Positions 18,252 to 30,110 of a stretch of 64,000 nt of DNA are shown in pieces. The notes under the pieces were generated by a model. That model had not been told where the DNA came from. It ran no database searches and worked only from the letters and a program-made list of their open reading frames with translations. Source of the DNA: Cystobacter ferrugineus (lineage in GTDB: Bacteria; Myxococcota; Myxococcia; Myxococcales; Myxococcaceae); NCBI RefSeq assembly GCF_001887355.1, contig NZ_MPIN01000009.1, positions 124,001-188,000 of the forward strand, in the 5' to 3' direction. How positions within the stretch are numbered: the first letter of the stretch is position 1; each line of letters opens with the position of its first letter. The position numbers were made by a program, and so were the translations under genes.

Positions 18252-19784
18252 TCACGGTGTGGAGAGAAGGCCGCTCAGGGTATGCGCCTGGCCGGTGGGC
18301 AAGCGGTAGGCGCTGCTCGTGTCCTCCGCCGAGTACCCGGGAGTGGAGATGGCGGTGAGTTGGAAGACGTAGTGGCTCGCGGGCTTCAGGACGTCGGGCG
18401 GGAGCCGCACGGAGGTGGACTGTCCCCCCAGGATGAAGGAGACGGCATCCATGATCCGGGCCCGGCTGTTCTCGTCCACCGCATACCGTCGGAGCCTCAG
18501 CGAGTAGGCACTCACCTGGCCCGAGGCCGGCGGTTGCCATGAGATGACGTGGCTGCCCAACGCGAGGGGCCGTGCCTGGTAGGCGTCCTCGCCGTCGAGC
18601 TTCAAGCCACGAGGCGGGAGGATGAGGGGCTGGAGGGGGCCAGCGGCCAGGGAGGAGGCGCGCTCGTAGACATCCATGATGGCGAAGACGGTGAGCGGCG
18701 TGTCGGCGCCTGGGACGGAGTACTCCACGCCAAACGGGGCCTCGAACCGAGCGACCGCATCCCAGGTGGACGGGAAGGGGTTGCCATAGGTGAACGTGTC
18801 ACGGACGTCCTTGGCGTAGCCAATGGGCAGCGAGAACGAGAACAGCTCACCCGAGAAGCCCACCCATCCGACGTCCTCCACTCCGTGCGCGGCCGGGCAG
18901 AGAGAAAACAACGCGTTGTTCAGGGTCGCGGCCGGGTGCACATCCGCGGCATTGAGCGCGAAGGAGGACAGTGCCCAGTTGAGGGAGAGCTGCTTCAGGG
19001 GCAGCTCCTGGAACGTCCCGCTCACGGGGAGGGGTTGGCTCCCATCGAAGGAGAACGGCGCCAGGTACAGGGAACGAGCGAGGGAGCCGTAGCGCAGAGG
19101 GCTCCCATCCTCCAGCGCTCCCGCCACCCGGGGCACGATCTGGTTCACCCAGGCCCGGTCTCCGCGCGTTTGCTCGAAGCGGTACGGACGCGCGGCGGAG
19201 ATGCTCGAATACGAGACGAGCTCACCACGGACCGACGTGCTCCCCGGCGGAATGACGTCGTAGGCGTCGATGGTGCCCATGACGTCCAACTCCCCGGAGA
19301 CGAACTGCATGCTCCCCCACATGCCCCCCTCTTCTTCCGCCCACGGCTCGAGCCCATCGATGTCCAACCGGGCCTTTATCGGGAAGGTGGAAGCGGGGAG
19401 CTCCTGGGCATCCGCCCGGCCGAGCACGCGGTAGCTCCGGTCCACACGCCGTGCGGAGGTGACGACATAGCTGTTTCCCCGCTTGAGGTAGTAGGTGCCG
19501 TCTGGCACGTCCGCGAACACATACTCTCCCGGGCTCGTCTGTGCGCCGGGATGAGCGATGAAGTTCCCGTCCTGCAAGAGGAACAGCTCCATGGGGTTGG
19601 CGGAGAAGTCCTCCGGGCGTTCCTCCACACCGCTCGCCGTGTGGAAGTACCGGACACTGCGCACCCGGAGGCTTTTGTCCTCGGCGGGGGGCTGCTCGAC
19701 GGGGGGCGGTTGCGGCTCCTCCCTCGGATCGCAGCCCAGTCCCAGAGAAGCCAGGAGCAACAGTGCATTGCTCGCCTTCGACAT
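18252..19784 (-). CDS. Lipoprotein of unknown function with C-terminal fibronectin-III-like region
   Basis: The 510-residue product starts at ATG 19782-19784 with a lipoprotein signal (LGLGC) followed by a Pro/Glu-rich tether. The middle is beta-rich with no motif I recognise. The C-terminal 120 residues (about 390-510) read like a fibronectin type III domain (ISWQPPASGQVSAYSLRLRR, HYVFQLTAIST). It is probably a cell-surface or periplasmic lipoprotein. The start 51 codons upstream is rejected because it removes the signal peptide. It lies downstream of carB on the same strand, separated by a terminator. Confidence 0.75.
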   Translation of the reverse strand: MSKASNALLLLASLGLGCDPREEPQPPPVEQPPAEDKSLRVRSVRYFHTASGVEERPEDFSANPMELFLLQDGNFIAHPGAQTSPGEYVFADVPDGTYYLKRGNSYVVTSARRVDRSYRVLGRADAQELPASTFPIKARLDIDGLEPWAEEEGGMWGSMQFVSGELDVMGTIDAYDVIPPGSTSVRGELVSYSSISAARPYRFEQTRGDRAWVNQIVPRVAGALEDGSPLRYGSLARSLYLAPFSFDGSQPLPVSGTFQELPLKQLSLNWALSSFALNAADVHPAATLNNALFSLCPAAHGVEDVGWVGFSGELFSFSLPIGYAKDVRDTFTYGNPFPSTWDAVARFEAPFGVEYSVPGADTPLTVFAIMDVYERASSLAAGPLQPLILPPRGLKLDGEDAYQARPLALGSHVISWQPPASGQVSAYSLRLRRYAVDENSRARIMDAVSFILGGQSTSVRLPPDVLKPASHYVFQLTAISTPGYSAEDTSSAYRLPTGQAHTLSGLLSTP

Positions 19785-19923
19785 GATTTCCCCCTCGGAT
19801 GTGAGTCCTCTACGGTTCACGGCTCTCGCACCAGCCAAGGTGGGCCGGCTGGCCTGACCCGGACTGGTGGTGAACAGCGTACGCATAAGGGGGAAGGAGG
19901 AGGAAGGCCGCAGTGACGGCGAC

Positions 19924-19960
19924 GGGGAAACCCCCACCTGAAGCCCTGATCAGGTGGGGG
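19924..19960 (-). terminator. Rho-independent terminator of carB
   Basis: CCCCCACCTGA at 19931-19941 pairs without mismatch with TCAGGTGGGGG at 19950-19960, around an 8-nt loop. On the minus strand, the direction of carB, the hairpin is followed by TTTCCCC. It lies 31 bp past the carB stop. Confidence 0.75.
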
Positions 19961-19991
19961 CCCGCCGCCGCGGAGGCCTGGAGCGCACGGA

Positions 19992-23225
<3,234 letters not shown>

Positions 23226-23332
23226 CGAGGGGGGGCCCATAGCACGTTCGCCCGCGCTTGCACGAACTCGTGTGAAGGGGTCGGTCCCCCGCCGGCCTCT
23301 GGTAGGCTCGGCGCCGATTCTCGTGAGGTCCC

Positions 23333-23992
23333 ATGCGCCGCTGGTCCCTGCTCCTGCTGCTGTCCGCCGCTCCCGCCCTCTCCCAGGAAAACCCGCCCAC
23401 CGAGGCCCCGCCCGCCCAGGCGCCCGCCGCCGAGGCTCCCGCCTCCGAGGCGCCCGCCGCCGAGGCGCCCGCCGCCGAGAGCCCCCGGCCCTCCCGGCGC
23501 CGTTCCCGGACCCGGTCCGAGCCCCCCGCCCCCACCCCAGCCCCAGCCGAGGCCCCCGCTCCCACCCCCGCCGCGGAGGTAGCCGAGCCTCGGCCCACGT
23601 CACGGACTGGTAGCGAGCAGGAGCGCATCCGCAAGGTGGCGCACCATCTGGTCGACTCCCTGCTCTCCGGGGACGTCCGGGGAGCCGTGGCGTACCTGGC
23701 CTTCCCCTTCCAACTCGAGGAGCGGCGGTTCGACGCGCCCGAGCCCCTGGTGGCCACGTGGGTGAAGGAGCTGCGCAACAAGCGCACGGACCTCGTCACC
23801 CTGTACGACATCGAGGTGCTGCCCTACGCGGAGCTGGAGAGGAAGTACGGCAAGCCCCCTGCCCGGCTGGGCGCCATCATCCCGCGAGGCACCGAGGTGT
23901 ACGCCGCCGTGGCCAATCTCTCGGGGCGCGCGGCGATCATCCTCTACCGGCAAACGGAAGACGGCTGGAAGGCGTTCGCCTACACGGACTGA
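23333..23992 (+). CDS. Exported protein with Pro/Ala/Glu-rich linker, unknown function
   Basis: The 219-residue product has an N-terminal signal peptide (residues 1-18). A low-complexity region at about 20-95 is built of AP(A/S)(A/S)EAP units and ends in an Arg-rich stretch. A compact domain of about 120 residues follows ([15 protein letters not shown]... [20 protein letters not shown]), which looks like an NTF2-like or similar alpha+beta fold. The linker suggests a periplasmic domain held away from an anchor or crossing the cell wall. I do not recognise a function. It ends at a bidirectional hairpin shared with the aminotransferase operon. Confidence 0.7.
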   Translation: MRRWSLLLLLSAAPALSQENPPTEAPPAQAPAAEAPASEAPAAEAPAAESPRPSRRRSRTRSEPPAPTPAPAEAPAPTPAAEVAEPRPTSRTGSEQERIRKVAHHLVDSLLSGDVRGAVAYLAFPFQLEERRFDAPEPLVATWVKELRNKRTDLVTLYDIEVLPYAELERKYGKPPARLGAIIPRGTEVYAAVANLSGRAAIILYRQTEDGWKAFAYTD

Positions 23993-24001
23993 CGGAAGGT
24001 G

Positions 24002-24028
24002 GGCAGCACCCCTCATTGGGGTGCTGCC
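24002..24028. terminator. Bidirectional hairpin terminator between convergent genes
   Basis: GGCAGCACCCC (24002-24012) pairs perfectly with GGGGTGCTGCC (24018-24028) around the 5-nt loop TCATT. It lies between the converging stops at 23992 and 24040. No T-run follows on either side, so it may need Rho or act as an mRNA-stabilising 3' hairpin. Confidence 0.65.
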
Positions 24029-24039
24029 GCTGTGCGCTC

Positions 24040-25230
24040 TCAGCGCACGGAGGCGGTGAACTCCCGGAAGCGCTCCAGGCCCTTGCTGAGCTGCTCGCGC
24101 GAGGTGGCGAAGCTCAGGCGGATGTTCGCGTCCACGCCGAAGGGCGCGCCCGGCACGGCGGCGATCCGGAAGTCGTTGAGGAGGATGTCCGACACCTGGA
24201 GCGAGCCCTGCAGCGGCGTGCCCTTGTACGAGCGCCCATACAGGCCCGAGATGTTGGGCAGCACGTAGAAGGCGCCCTCGGGCGCGCGGCAGCGCACGCC
24301 GTCGAACGAGTTGAGCAGCTCCACCACCATGTCCCGCCGCGCCCGGAACTCCTTCACCATGGGCTCGAAGATGGACTCGGGCCCCTTGAGCGCCGCCACC
24401 GCGGCCTTCTGCGAGAAGGACGAGGGGTTGGACGTGGACTGATCCTGGATCATCTGCATGCCGGCGATGAGCCACTTGGGCCCCGCCGTGTACCCCAGGC
24501 GCCAGCCCGTCATGGAGAACGCCTTGCTCATGCCGTTGACGACGACCAGGCGCGGCACCAGATCCGGCGCCACGTTGCCGATGTTGGCGAACTCGCCCGT
24601 GTAGAGCAGCTTCTCGTAGATGTCGTCGCTCACCAGCAGGCACTCATGCCCGCGCACCGCGTCGGCGATCTTCGTGAGCGTGTCGCGCGACAACACCACG
24701 CCCGAGGGGTTGCTCGGGCTGTTGATGATGAGCGCCTTGGTGCGCGGCGAGAGCGCCTTGCGGATGGCCTCGGGGTCCGGCGCGAAGCCGTCCTCCTCGC
24801 GCGTCTCGATGATGACGGGCTTGCCCCCGGCGAGCTGCACCATGTCCGGGTAGCTCACCCAGTAGGGCGACAGGATGATGACCTCGTCCCCCTCGTTCAG
24901 GAGCGCCTGGAAGATGTTGTAGAGCGAGTGCTTGGCGCCCACCGACACCAGCACCTGCTCCGGTGCGAACTTGAGGTGGTTGTCGCGCTCGAGCTTGGCG
25001 CAGATGGCCTCGCGCAGCTCGGGGATGCCCGCGGTGGGCGTGTACTTGGTGAAGCCCTTGCTCAGGGCATCGATCGCCGCCTGCTTGATGAAGTCGGGCG
25101 TGTCGAAGTCGGGCTCGCCCGCGGCGAAGCTCACCACGTCCACGCCCTGGGCCACCAGCGCCTTGGCCTTCGCGTTGAGGGCGAGCGTGGGGGACGGTTT
25201 GATGGCCTTGAGCCGGTTCGCGAGGTTCAT
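24040..25230 (-). CDS. Pyridoxal-phosphate aminotransferase, aspartate aminotransferase type I-beta
   Basis: The 396-residue enzyme is a class I/II aminotransferase. The PLP-lysine lies in GMSKAFSMTGWRLGY, substrate/cofactor residues in NSPSNPSG and SDDIYEKL, and the C-terminal Arg in NIRLSFATS. The N-terminus FAAGEPDFDTP is typical of the I-beta (thermophile/alpha-proteobacterial) aspartate aminotransferases, which convert aspartate and 2-oxoglutarate to oxaloacetate and glutamate; some also use aromatic amino acids or prephenate. It is the last gene of a minus-strand operon (hypothetical, rsmD, coaD, this gene), 46 bp after coaD. Confidence 0.93.
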   Translation of the reverse strand: MNLANRLKAIKPSPTLALNAKAKALVAQGVDVVSFAAGEPDFDTPDFIKQAAIDALSKGFTKYTPTAGIPELREAICAKLERDNHLKFAPEQVLVSVGAKHSLYNIFQALLNEGDEVIILSPYWVSYPDMVQLAGGKPVIIETREEDGFAPDPEAIRKALSPRTKALIINSPSNPSGVVLSRDTLTKIADAVRGHECLLVSDDIYEKLLYTGEFANIGNVAPDLVPRLVVVNGMSKAFSMTGWRLGYTAGPKWLIAGMQMIQDQSTSNPSSFSQKAAVAALKGPESIFEPMVKEFRARRDMVVELLNSFDGVRCRAPEGAFYVLPNISGLYGRSYKGTPLQGSLQVSDILLNDFRIAAVPGAPFGVDANIRLSFATSREQLSKGLERFREFTASVR

Positions 25231-25276
25231 GATCGACCTGGGAAGAGAAAGAGAAAACGGCGGTGGGCACCCTGCC

Positions 25277-25756
25277 CTACTTCTTCGTGTACTTGGCGCG
25301 CAGGGCCTGGAAGACCCCGGGAGGCACCAGCCCCTCCACGTCTCCGCCGAACAGCGCCACCTCGCGCACCAGGTTCGACGACACGTAGAAATAGTCCTCG
25401 CCCGTCATCATGAAGACCGTCTCCACGCCGGGGGCGAGCTTGCGGTTCATGTTCGCGAGCTGGAACTCGTATTCGAAGTCCGACACGGCCCGCAGGCCGC
25501 GCAAGAGCACGTTCACCCCACGCGCCTTGGCGTACTCCACCAGCAGGCCATGGAAGGCATCCACCTCCACGCGCGGGTCCGGACAGGCCTCGCGGATGAG
25601 CGCCTTGCGTTCCTCCTCGGTGAACAGCGGTGTCTTCTTCGGGTTCACTGCCACGGCGACGATCACCCGATCGAACATCTGCAGCGCGCGATGGATGATG
25701 CTCAAATGCCCGTTGGTCAGTGGATCGAACGAGCCTGGATAGATGGCGATACGCAT
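25277..25756 (-). CDS. coaD: Phosphopantetheine adenylyltransferase
   Basis: The 159-residue protein starts [20 protein letters not shown], with the nucleotidyltransferase HxGH-type signature (TNGH). It contains the substrate block [14 protein letters not shown] and the downstream [16 protein letters not shown] segment. It transfers AMP from ATP to 4'-phosphopantetheine, the penultimate step of coenzyme A synthesis. Length is standard. It follows rsmD by 33 bp, a gene pair conserved in many bacteria. Confidence 0.96.
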   Translation of the reverse strand: MRIAIYPGSFDPLTNGHLSIIHRALQMFDRVIVAVAVNPKKTPLFTEEERKALIREACPDPRVEVDAFHGLLVEYAKARGVNVLLRGLRAVSDFEYEFQLANMNRKLAPGVETVFMMTGEDYFYVSSNLVREVALFGGDVEGLVPPGVFQALRAKYTKK

Positions 25757-25789
25757 GTGGGAGCAGTCTCGACGCACCACGGCAACGGG

Positions 25790-26347
25790 TCAAGCAATGC
25801 GGAACAAGCTCACCAAGGTGTCGCCGAAGCGTCGCTGATCCACCTGGGTGAAGCCCGCGTGGGCCTCGGGGGCGGGCTCGCGCTTGTCGTGCTCGATGAC
25901 CACGGTGCCCCCGTCGGCGAGTAGTTGGTGGGCCGAGAGTCCCTCCAGCACCGTCTCCACCACGCGCGCCGCATAGGGCGGGTCGGCGAAGATGAGCTGG
26001 AAGCGGTCTCCCCTGCGGCCGAGTGTCTCCAGGGCCCGCGCCACGGGCTGGGCGAGCACCTCCACCCGGGCCCCGAAGCCCAGGGTGTCGGTGTTCGCGC
26101 GGCACAACGACAGGGCCTCGCGGTCCGAGTCCACCAGCACCACGCCCTCGGCCCCGCGCGACACGGCCTCCAGTCCCAGCGCCCCCGTCCCGGCGTACAG
26201 GTCCAACACCCGCTGCCCTTCCAACCACTGGCCGAGCACGTTGAAGAGCGTCTCGCGCACGCGATCCGCCGTGGGGCGGATATGCCTGGAGGTCGCCTTG
26301 GGGCCCGCCAGGGCCCGTCCCTTCGCACTGCCCGCAACTATCCGCAT
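25790..26347 (-). CDS. rsmD: 16S rRNA (guanine-N2)-methyltransferase RsmD
   Basis: The 185-residue methyltransferase begins MRIVAGSAKGRAL, has the SAM loop LDLYAGTGALGLEA at about 48-61 and the catalytic DPPY motif (FADPPYAA). It methylates G966 of 16S rRNA. Its ATG shares one base with the stop of the upstream hypothetical gene (TGATG, 26345-26349), so translation is coupled. A much longer open frame upstream is a shadow of that gene. Confidence 0.94.
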   Translation of the reverse strand: MRIVAGSAKGRALAGPKATSRHIRPTADRVRETLFNVLGQWLEGQRVLDLYAGTGALGLEAVSRGAEGVVLVDSDREALSLCRANTDTLGFGARVEVLAQPVARALETLGRRGDRFQLIFADPPYAARVVETVLEGLSAHQLLADGGTVVIEHDKREPAPEAHAGFTQVDQRRFGDTLVSLFRIA

Positions 26348-27384
26348 CAATCTCCCCGGTTCTCCGCGAGGAAGAGCATGGACCTCCAGCCCGTTCGGCT
26401 CGCACCCAGGGCCTCCAATACCTCGGAAGCCTCGGCGAACGTGAGCGCCTCGAGCCGCGCGGCGTCCACGGGCTCCAACGGTGACAGTTGTCCACCCAGC
26501 ACCCCCAGCAGCTCCCCCGGCGTCAGTCCCGCCTTCTGCGCCTTCTGCTCCAGGCCCTCGCGCTCCGCGGCGGGCCAGGCGGCCAGCGCCAGCCGCTCGA
26601 AGGGCGCCGCGCACTCCACCTTCTTCACCCCCGCCGCCACGTACGTGGGCAGCACCCGCGTGGAGCGCCGCCCCGCCTCGCCCACGGAGACGCCCATCCC
26701 GTGCTGCCCGGCCAGCTCCACCAGGGAGCGCAGGAACTGCACGTCCTGCACCTCCTCGCCGAGCACCGACTCGGAGACGCGCAGGAAGCGCAGGCCCGGC
26801 ATCCGCGGCGCGAGCCCCTCCAGGAGGATGCGCGCGCCCTCCAACTCCTCGCCCTCGGGGCCACCCGGCAGGGAGACTTCCAGGGCGAACTCGCGCTCGA
26901 CCAGCGTCTCCGACAGCCGGAGCACCGCCTCCACCGCCGCGATGGCGGGCAGCCGCGACACGTCCAGCGCCACCAGGGAGAAGCCCGTGTCCACGAGCCG
27001 GAAGAGGCCATCCTTCACGGGCGCCAGGCTCTCCGGAGCCGTGCCCGGCACACGCACCGGCCCGGCCTGGAGGAAGAGCGGGCGCGCGTGACCATCGGCC
27101 TCGGCCACCTCCTGCACGGCCGCCACGAAGCGCTCGGCGGCGCCCCGGTCCGCGAGGGGATGGGGACAGACGAGCCCCAGCACCGCGTCCTCGCCCCGGG
27201 CGGCGGCGAGCAGGCCGGGCAGCATGGGCCGCGCGGGCACGGGCAGGCACGGCAGCGCCGCCGGGGCGTTCTCCAGCGCCTGGGAGAGTTCGCGGGGACT
27301 GAGCACGGGCAGCCGCGAGGCGGGGCCCAGCCGGCTCACCACGCTCGTCGGCCGCAACGTCAGTACCTTGTCGAGTACGTTCAT
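26347..27384 (-). CDS. Conserved-looking protein of unknown function coupled to rsmD
   Basis: From ATG 27382-27384 the product has 345 residues and no signal peptide. Alternating hydrophobic strands and helices (VLGLVCPHPLADRG, LVALDVSRLPA, GMGVSVGEAGR, AGVKKVECAAPFERLAL) suggest a TIM-barrel. The opening VLSPRELSQAL faintly recalls class II aldolases, but no metal-binding His set is present. It heads the operon with rsmD, coaD and the aminotransferase and is joined to rsmD by a 1-nt stop/start overlap. The 114-codon extension upstream runs into a transposase remnant and is rejected. I do not assign a function. Confidence 0.7.
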   Translation of the reverse strand: MNVLDKVLTLRPTSVVSRLGPASRLPVLSPRELSQALENAPAALPCLPVPARPMLPGLLAAARGEDAVLGLVCPHPLADRGAAERFVAAVQEVAEADGHARPLFLQAGPVRVPGTAPESLAPVKDGLFRLVDTGFSLVALDVSRLPAIAAVEAVLRLSETLVEREFALEVSLPGGPEGEELEGARILLEGLAPRMPGLRFLRVSESVLGEEVQDVQFLRSLVELAGQHGMGVSVGEAGRRSTRVLPTYVAAGVKKVECAAPFERLALAAWPAAEREGLEQKAQKAGLTPGELLGVLGGQLSPLEPVDAARLEALTFAEASEVLEALGASRTGWRSMLFLAENRGD

Positions 27385-27539
27385 CCGGCGCGCAGAATCA
27401 TCTTCCCCCCGGTCCGCTGCAACATTCCCGTAGCGCTTCCGTTCAGCCCCGTACCCGTACGCCCGTACGGGGGTCCGGTTCACCGCCGGACAGGGGGCTC
27501 GGCCCGGGGTTGTACTCAGGGGCCGGCATCCAAGGTAAG
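27385..27539. other. Non-coding stretch upstream of the rsmD operon with GTACG repeats
   Basis: This gap is the probable promoter region of the rsmD operon. It contains CCCGTACG twice in tandem (27454-27461 and 27462-27469), the second copy lying in the palindrome CCCGTACGGG (27462-27471). No convincing -35/-10 pair was found by eye. The repeat may be an operator. Confidence 0.35.
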
Positions 27540-27740
27540 GATGGGGAAGCCAGGAGGTATCTCCATACTGCGTGCCTGTCACCTCGGCGAACGCCCTGGA
27601 CTTCGCAGCCCCGCTCGACGGCGCGCCGGAGGCGCGCGCGCCTTGAGCGGCGCGTAGCCCAAGCCCAGCGCTCTTGCCACGTAGCTCACTCCCAGCCGCC
27701 GCACCGCTGCTGCGGCGTCGTCCCACTGCTCAGCGCAAGG
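27540..27740 (-). mobile_element. Degenerate IS66-type transposase accessory fragment
   Basis: Reading the minus strand from about 27731, one frame gives EQWDDAAAAVRRLGVSYV and then ARALGLGYAPLKARA. This is a helix-turn-helix-like start typical of IS accessory ORFs. The continuation SGAAKSRAFAEVTGTQ lies in another frame, so a frameshift sits near 27605-27625. No start, no full-length frame and no terminal repeats are visible. The family assignment comes from pattern recognition only. It lies immediately downstream of the immunity gene. Confidence 0.45.
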
Positions 27741-27797
27741 ACACGATCCCCATGCGAGCAGGCAGGCCGGTGAGCTGCTCGGTGCGGAAGGCCCCAG

Positions 27798-28370
27798 CTA
27801 CACTTCGATGAACTTGGCGCCGGTGAGGCCTTCTTTCTCTATGGCCAGTTTGACGCGCTCGGAGACGATCAGCACCACCGTCCAGCCCCATGGACGGAAG
27901 ATATTGGCGTCTTCCACTTTCGTTGGATCAATCTTCAGACCGGCGACGTTACGGTAGTGACCTACCCTTTCGGGATCCCCGTGCCTGGGCTCCCAGAAGG
28001 CAATTTCTTCGCATCGAGCCTCATCAACGCACCGGATGATGCGGAGCGCATTGAGGATGAAGTACGGTTCCGCCTGGCCATCCACCCGTGCCGGGATGAA
28101 CTGTACCTCGCTCTGAATTCCCAACCGTTCGCAAAGGCAGACAAAACGACGACTCACAATAGTTGCAGACGCTGACTCCGTATAATCGAGCGCTAGCCCG
28201 GGGTAGCGCACAGACAGGAGTGGCATGCCTTCCAGATGTACAGGCCTCCCTTGTTCGAGTTCCCAAGGAATGATTCTGTTCCCCTGAGTATCGAGGGGGC
28301 CTTGGATGTACCATCGCCCCGGAACATGCACATCACCCCGCATGTCGTAATGTCTAGATTTTATGCTCAT
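27798..28370 (-). CDS. Imm11-family (DUF1629-like) immunity protein
   Basis: The 190-residue protein has the features I associate with the myxobacterial Imm11 family: an opening with DMRGDVHVPGRWYIQGPLD, the central segment LIRC-like RIIRCVDEARCEEIAFW, and the ending LKIDPTKVEDANIFRPWGW ... GAKFIEV. Imm11 proteins are predicted to neutralise a toxin encoded next door. Its ATG (28368-28370) overlaps the stop of the AHH-nuclease gene by ATGA, so both are made from one mRNA and at matched ratio. It has no signal peptide, which fits protection in the cytoplasm. The region has lower GC than its neighbours, as judged by eye, which suggests transfer. Confidence 0.85.
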   Translation of the reverse strand: MSIKSRHYDMRGDVHVPGRWYIQGPLDTQGNRIIPWELEQGRPVHLEGMPLLSVRYPGLALDYTESASATIVSRRFVCLCERLGIQSEVQFIPARVDGQAEPYFILNALRIIRCVDEARCEEIAFWEPRHGDPERVGHYRNVAGLKIDPTKVEDANIFRPWGWTVVLIVSERVKLAIEKEGLTGAKFIEV

Positions 28371-29770
28371 GGTTTCTTTGTGACGAGGTTGTTGAGAGCC
28401 GATCCTGGCTTGCAGATCTCGCTCGCGAGCTCGTTGAGCGCCTCGGTCAAATTCGCCTTACATTCGATCGTTGTCCCACATTTCCTGAGTGCAGCTCTCA
28501 GCCTGTTGTAAACCTTCTGGTGGTACTCCTCGGGATGAGGACCTTTGTGGTCGATGACAAAGAGCCTATTCGCTGGATCGTTGAGACTCATGCCGGCTTG
28601 CTCGAAGAGAAGCTCAAACTGTGGAGTCCAAGGGCCACCTCTGACCTCGGCGATGTCATTCTTGTTGGTCGCCACGTGATGTTCCGGAGCGTCGCCCTTG
28701 CTGTTGTCCTCTCGGCAGCCCCCCGTTGTCCGAGCGGCCTTGATGGCTGCCTTGACTGCGGAGGCCTCAGTGCCCAACAGCGCCCCCATGAGCAGCACCG
28801 TCCCGTTCGCCACAGAGGTCTCTGCAGCCGCTGCCTCTCCGACCACCACCGCCACCTGCGCACCGGCCCCCTGCATGACCGGTGCACCCTGCAGCGTGAC
28901 ATTTCTCGTCAGGGCGTACCGGGGCGTGCCGAGCCTTGCCCACAACCCACCTCCACCCGGCGCCTTGGGCACCTGCGGCAGTTTCCCCGCCAACCGCCCC
29001 AGAGCTATCGTCACAAGGACTCTCAGAGCCGTGCCGCCAATCTTCGGGCCAAAGTTCTGGGCGGCCTTGTCCAGCTGCTCGAAGTTCCGCGCCGCCTCGG
29101 CCTCCTGGTACAGCTGCTTGACCGCCATCGCCACGTTCATGATTTCCGTGGCGCCATACGTGACCAAGAGCCATATCGTGACAGCCGCCACGAACCCCTT
29201 GCTCAGAAGGGGCTCGGGTGCCACAAGAGCCCAGAGATACAAACCCATGGAAACAGTCAGGGATACAATGAATGCGGGTGAGTTGAACAGCTCCTCGGCC
29301 GCCTCGCGCGCGCCCTCTCCCATATACTGAGGGGAGAGCCTCAGCGCCTGGAAGAAGCGGCTGTTTTCCAGGTTGGCTGGCAACACGAGGGTAGACGGCC
29401 CCTTCCCGAAAAGCTCTTCATAGTCCTTGCGAATCGTCTCCTGCCACTCTGGAGCGGCAGTGCTGACCAGTCGTGTCCCCACACTCGCGACCCATGTCCC
29501 CCCTGGGTACCGTGGCGGAGGCAGTGGCTCCTTCTTGCCGTATTTCGCTTCGAAGGCTTCACGGATGGCCCGCCCGTCCTCCCGGGTCAGCGGTGCCTCG
29601 TCCTCGTCGGGCGAGAGCCTCTTGAAGATGAGCTGGACCCCCTTGCGCCCCCAGCCGCCGTCGTACTCGCGCGCCTCAACGGGCTCGAGTGCCCCCCGGC
29701 CGGGCGGGGCGCCTCGAGCCAACATTGGTATCAGCAGCAGACACAGGGCCTGGGTGACGAGCTGACGCAT
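28367..29770 (-). CDS. Secreted polymorphic toxin with C-terminal AHH nuclease domain
   Basis: The 467-residue product starts at ATG 29768-29770 with a signal peptide (to about residue 20, LARGA; no lipobox Cys). It has an uncharacterised N-terminal part, a pair of hydrophobic segments (about 166-184 and 192-207) and a Gly/Ala-rich stretch. The C-terminal nuclease of the AHH (HNH/EndoVII-like) group has His364-His365 in PEHHVATNKND, AGMSLNDPANR at 392-402, and His408 and His412 in DHKGPHPEEYH. It should cleave nucleic acid in a recipient cell. It is coupled to the immunity gene by ATGA. The layout recalls the SitA toxins exchanged between myxobacterial outer membranes, although those are lipoproteins. 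Confidence 0.87.
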   Translation of the reverse strand: MRQLVTQALCLLLIPMLARGAPPGRGALEPVEAREYDGGWGRKGVQLIFKRLSPDEDEAPLTREDGRAIREAFEAKYGKKEPLPPPRYPGGTWVASVGTRLVSTAAPEWQETIRKDYEELFGKGPSTLVLPANLENSRFFQALRLSPQYMGEGAREAAEELFNSPAFIVSLTVSMGLYLWALVAPEPLLSKGFVAAVTIWLLVTYGATEIMNVAMAVKQLYQEAEAARNFEQLDKAAQNFGPKIGGTALRVLVTIALGRLAGKLPQVPKAPGGGGLWARLGTPRYALTRNVTLQGAPVMQGAGAQVAVVVGEAAAAETSVANGTVLLMGALLGTEASAVKAAIKAARTTGGCREDNSKGDAPEHHVATNKNDIAEVRGGPWTPQFELLFEQAGMSLNDPANRLFVIDHKGPHPEEYHQKVYNRLRAALRKCGTTIECKANLTEALNELASEICKPGSALNNLVTKKP

Positions 29771-29868
29771 GACCGACTCCTCCTGCCCCTCGGAACTCCC
29801 AAAGGGAGTGAGCCGGGGATTGTCCACCCCCCATAGGGTTGGGAGGCAAGGCCCCATTTTCAGGACGC

Positions 29869-30110
29869 ATGGGGTTGTCGGAGGAGCAGAGACAGGAGGC
29901 GCTGGAGTACGTGCGAGCGCGCCAGCAGCAGGGGTGAGCGTGGAGGAAGCGGCGAAGGAGTTGGACATGAGCAGCTGGACGCTCAGCCGGTGGGGAAGCG
30001 CGAGGCGCCGAGCCGGGCAGCAGCAGCCCGCGAAGGCGGCGTTGGTGCCCGTGGAGGTGAAGGCGGAGCGAGCCCCGGGCGAGGAGGGGGGCTGGTGGTG
30101 CACGGGCAGG
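29869..30110 (+). mobile_element. Frameshifted IS66-type accessory (TnpA-like) fragment
   Basis: An ATG at 29869 opens a frame GLSEEQRQEALEYVRARQQQ that meets TGA at 29935. The sense continues in another frame as VSVEEAAKELDMSSWTLSRW, so one G is missing near 29931-29934. The helix-turn-helix-like AKELDMSSWTLSRW followed by a basic, low-complexity tail is typical of IS66-family accessory proteins. No transposase gene or terminal repeats are seen. Together with the fragment at 27540-27740, in the opposite orientation, it brackets the toxin-immunity pair. Confidence 0.5.
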
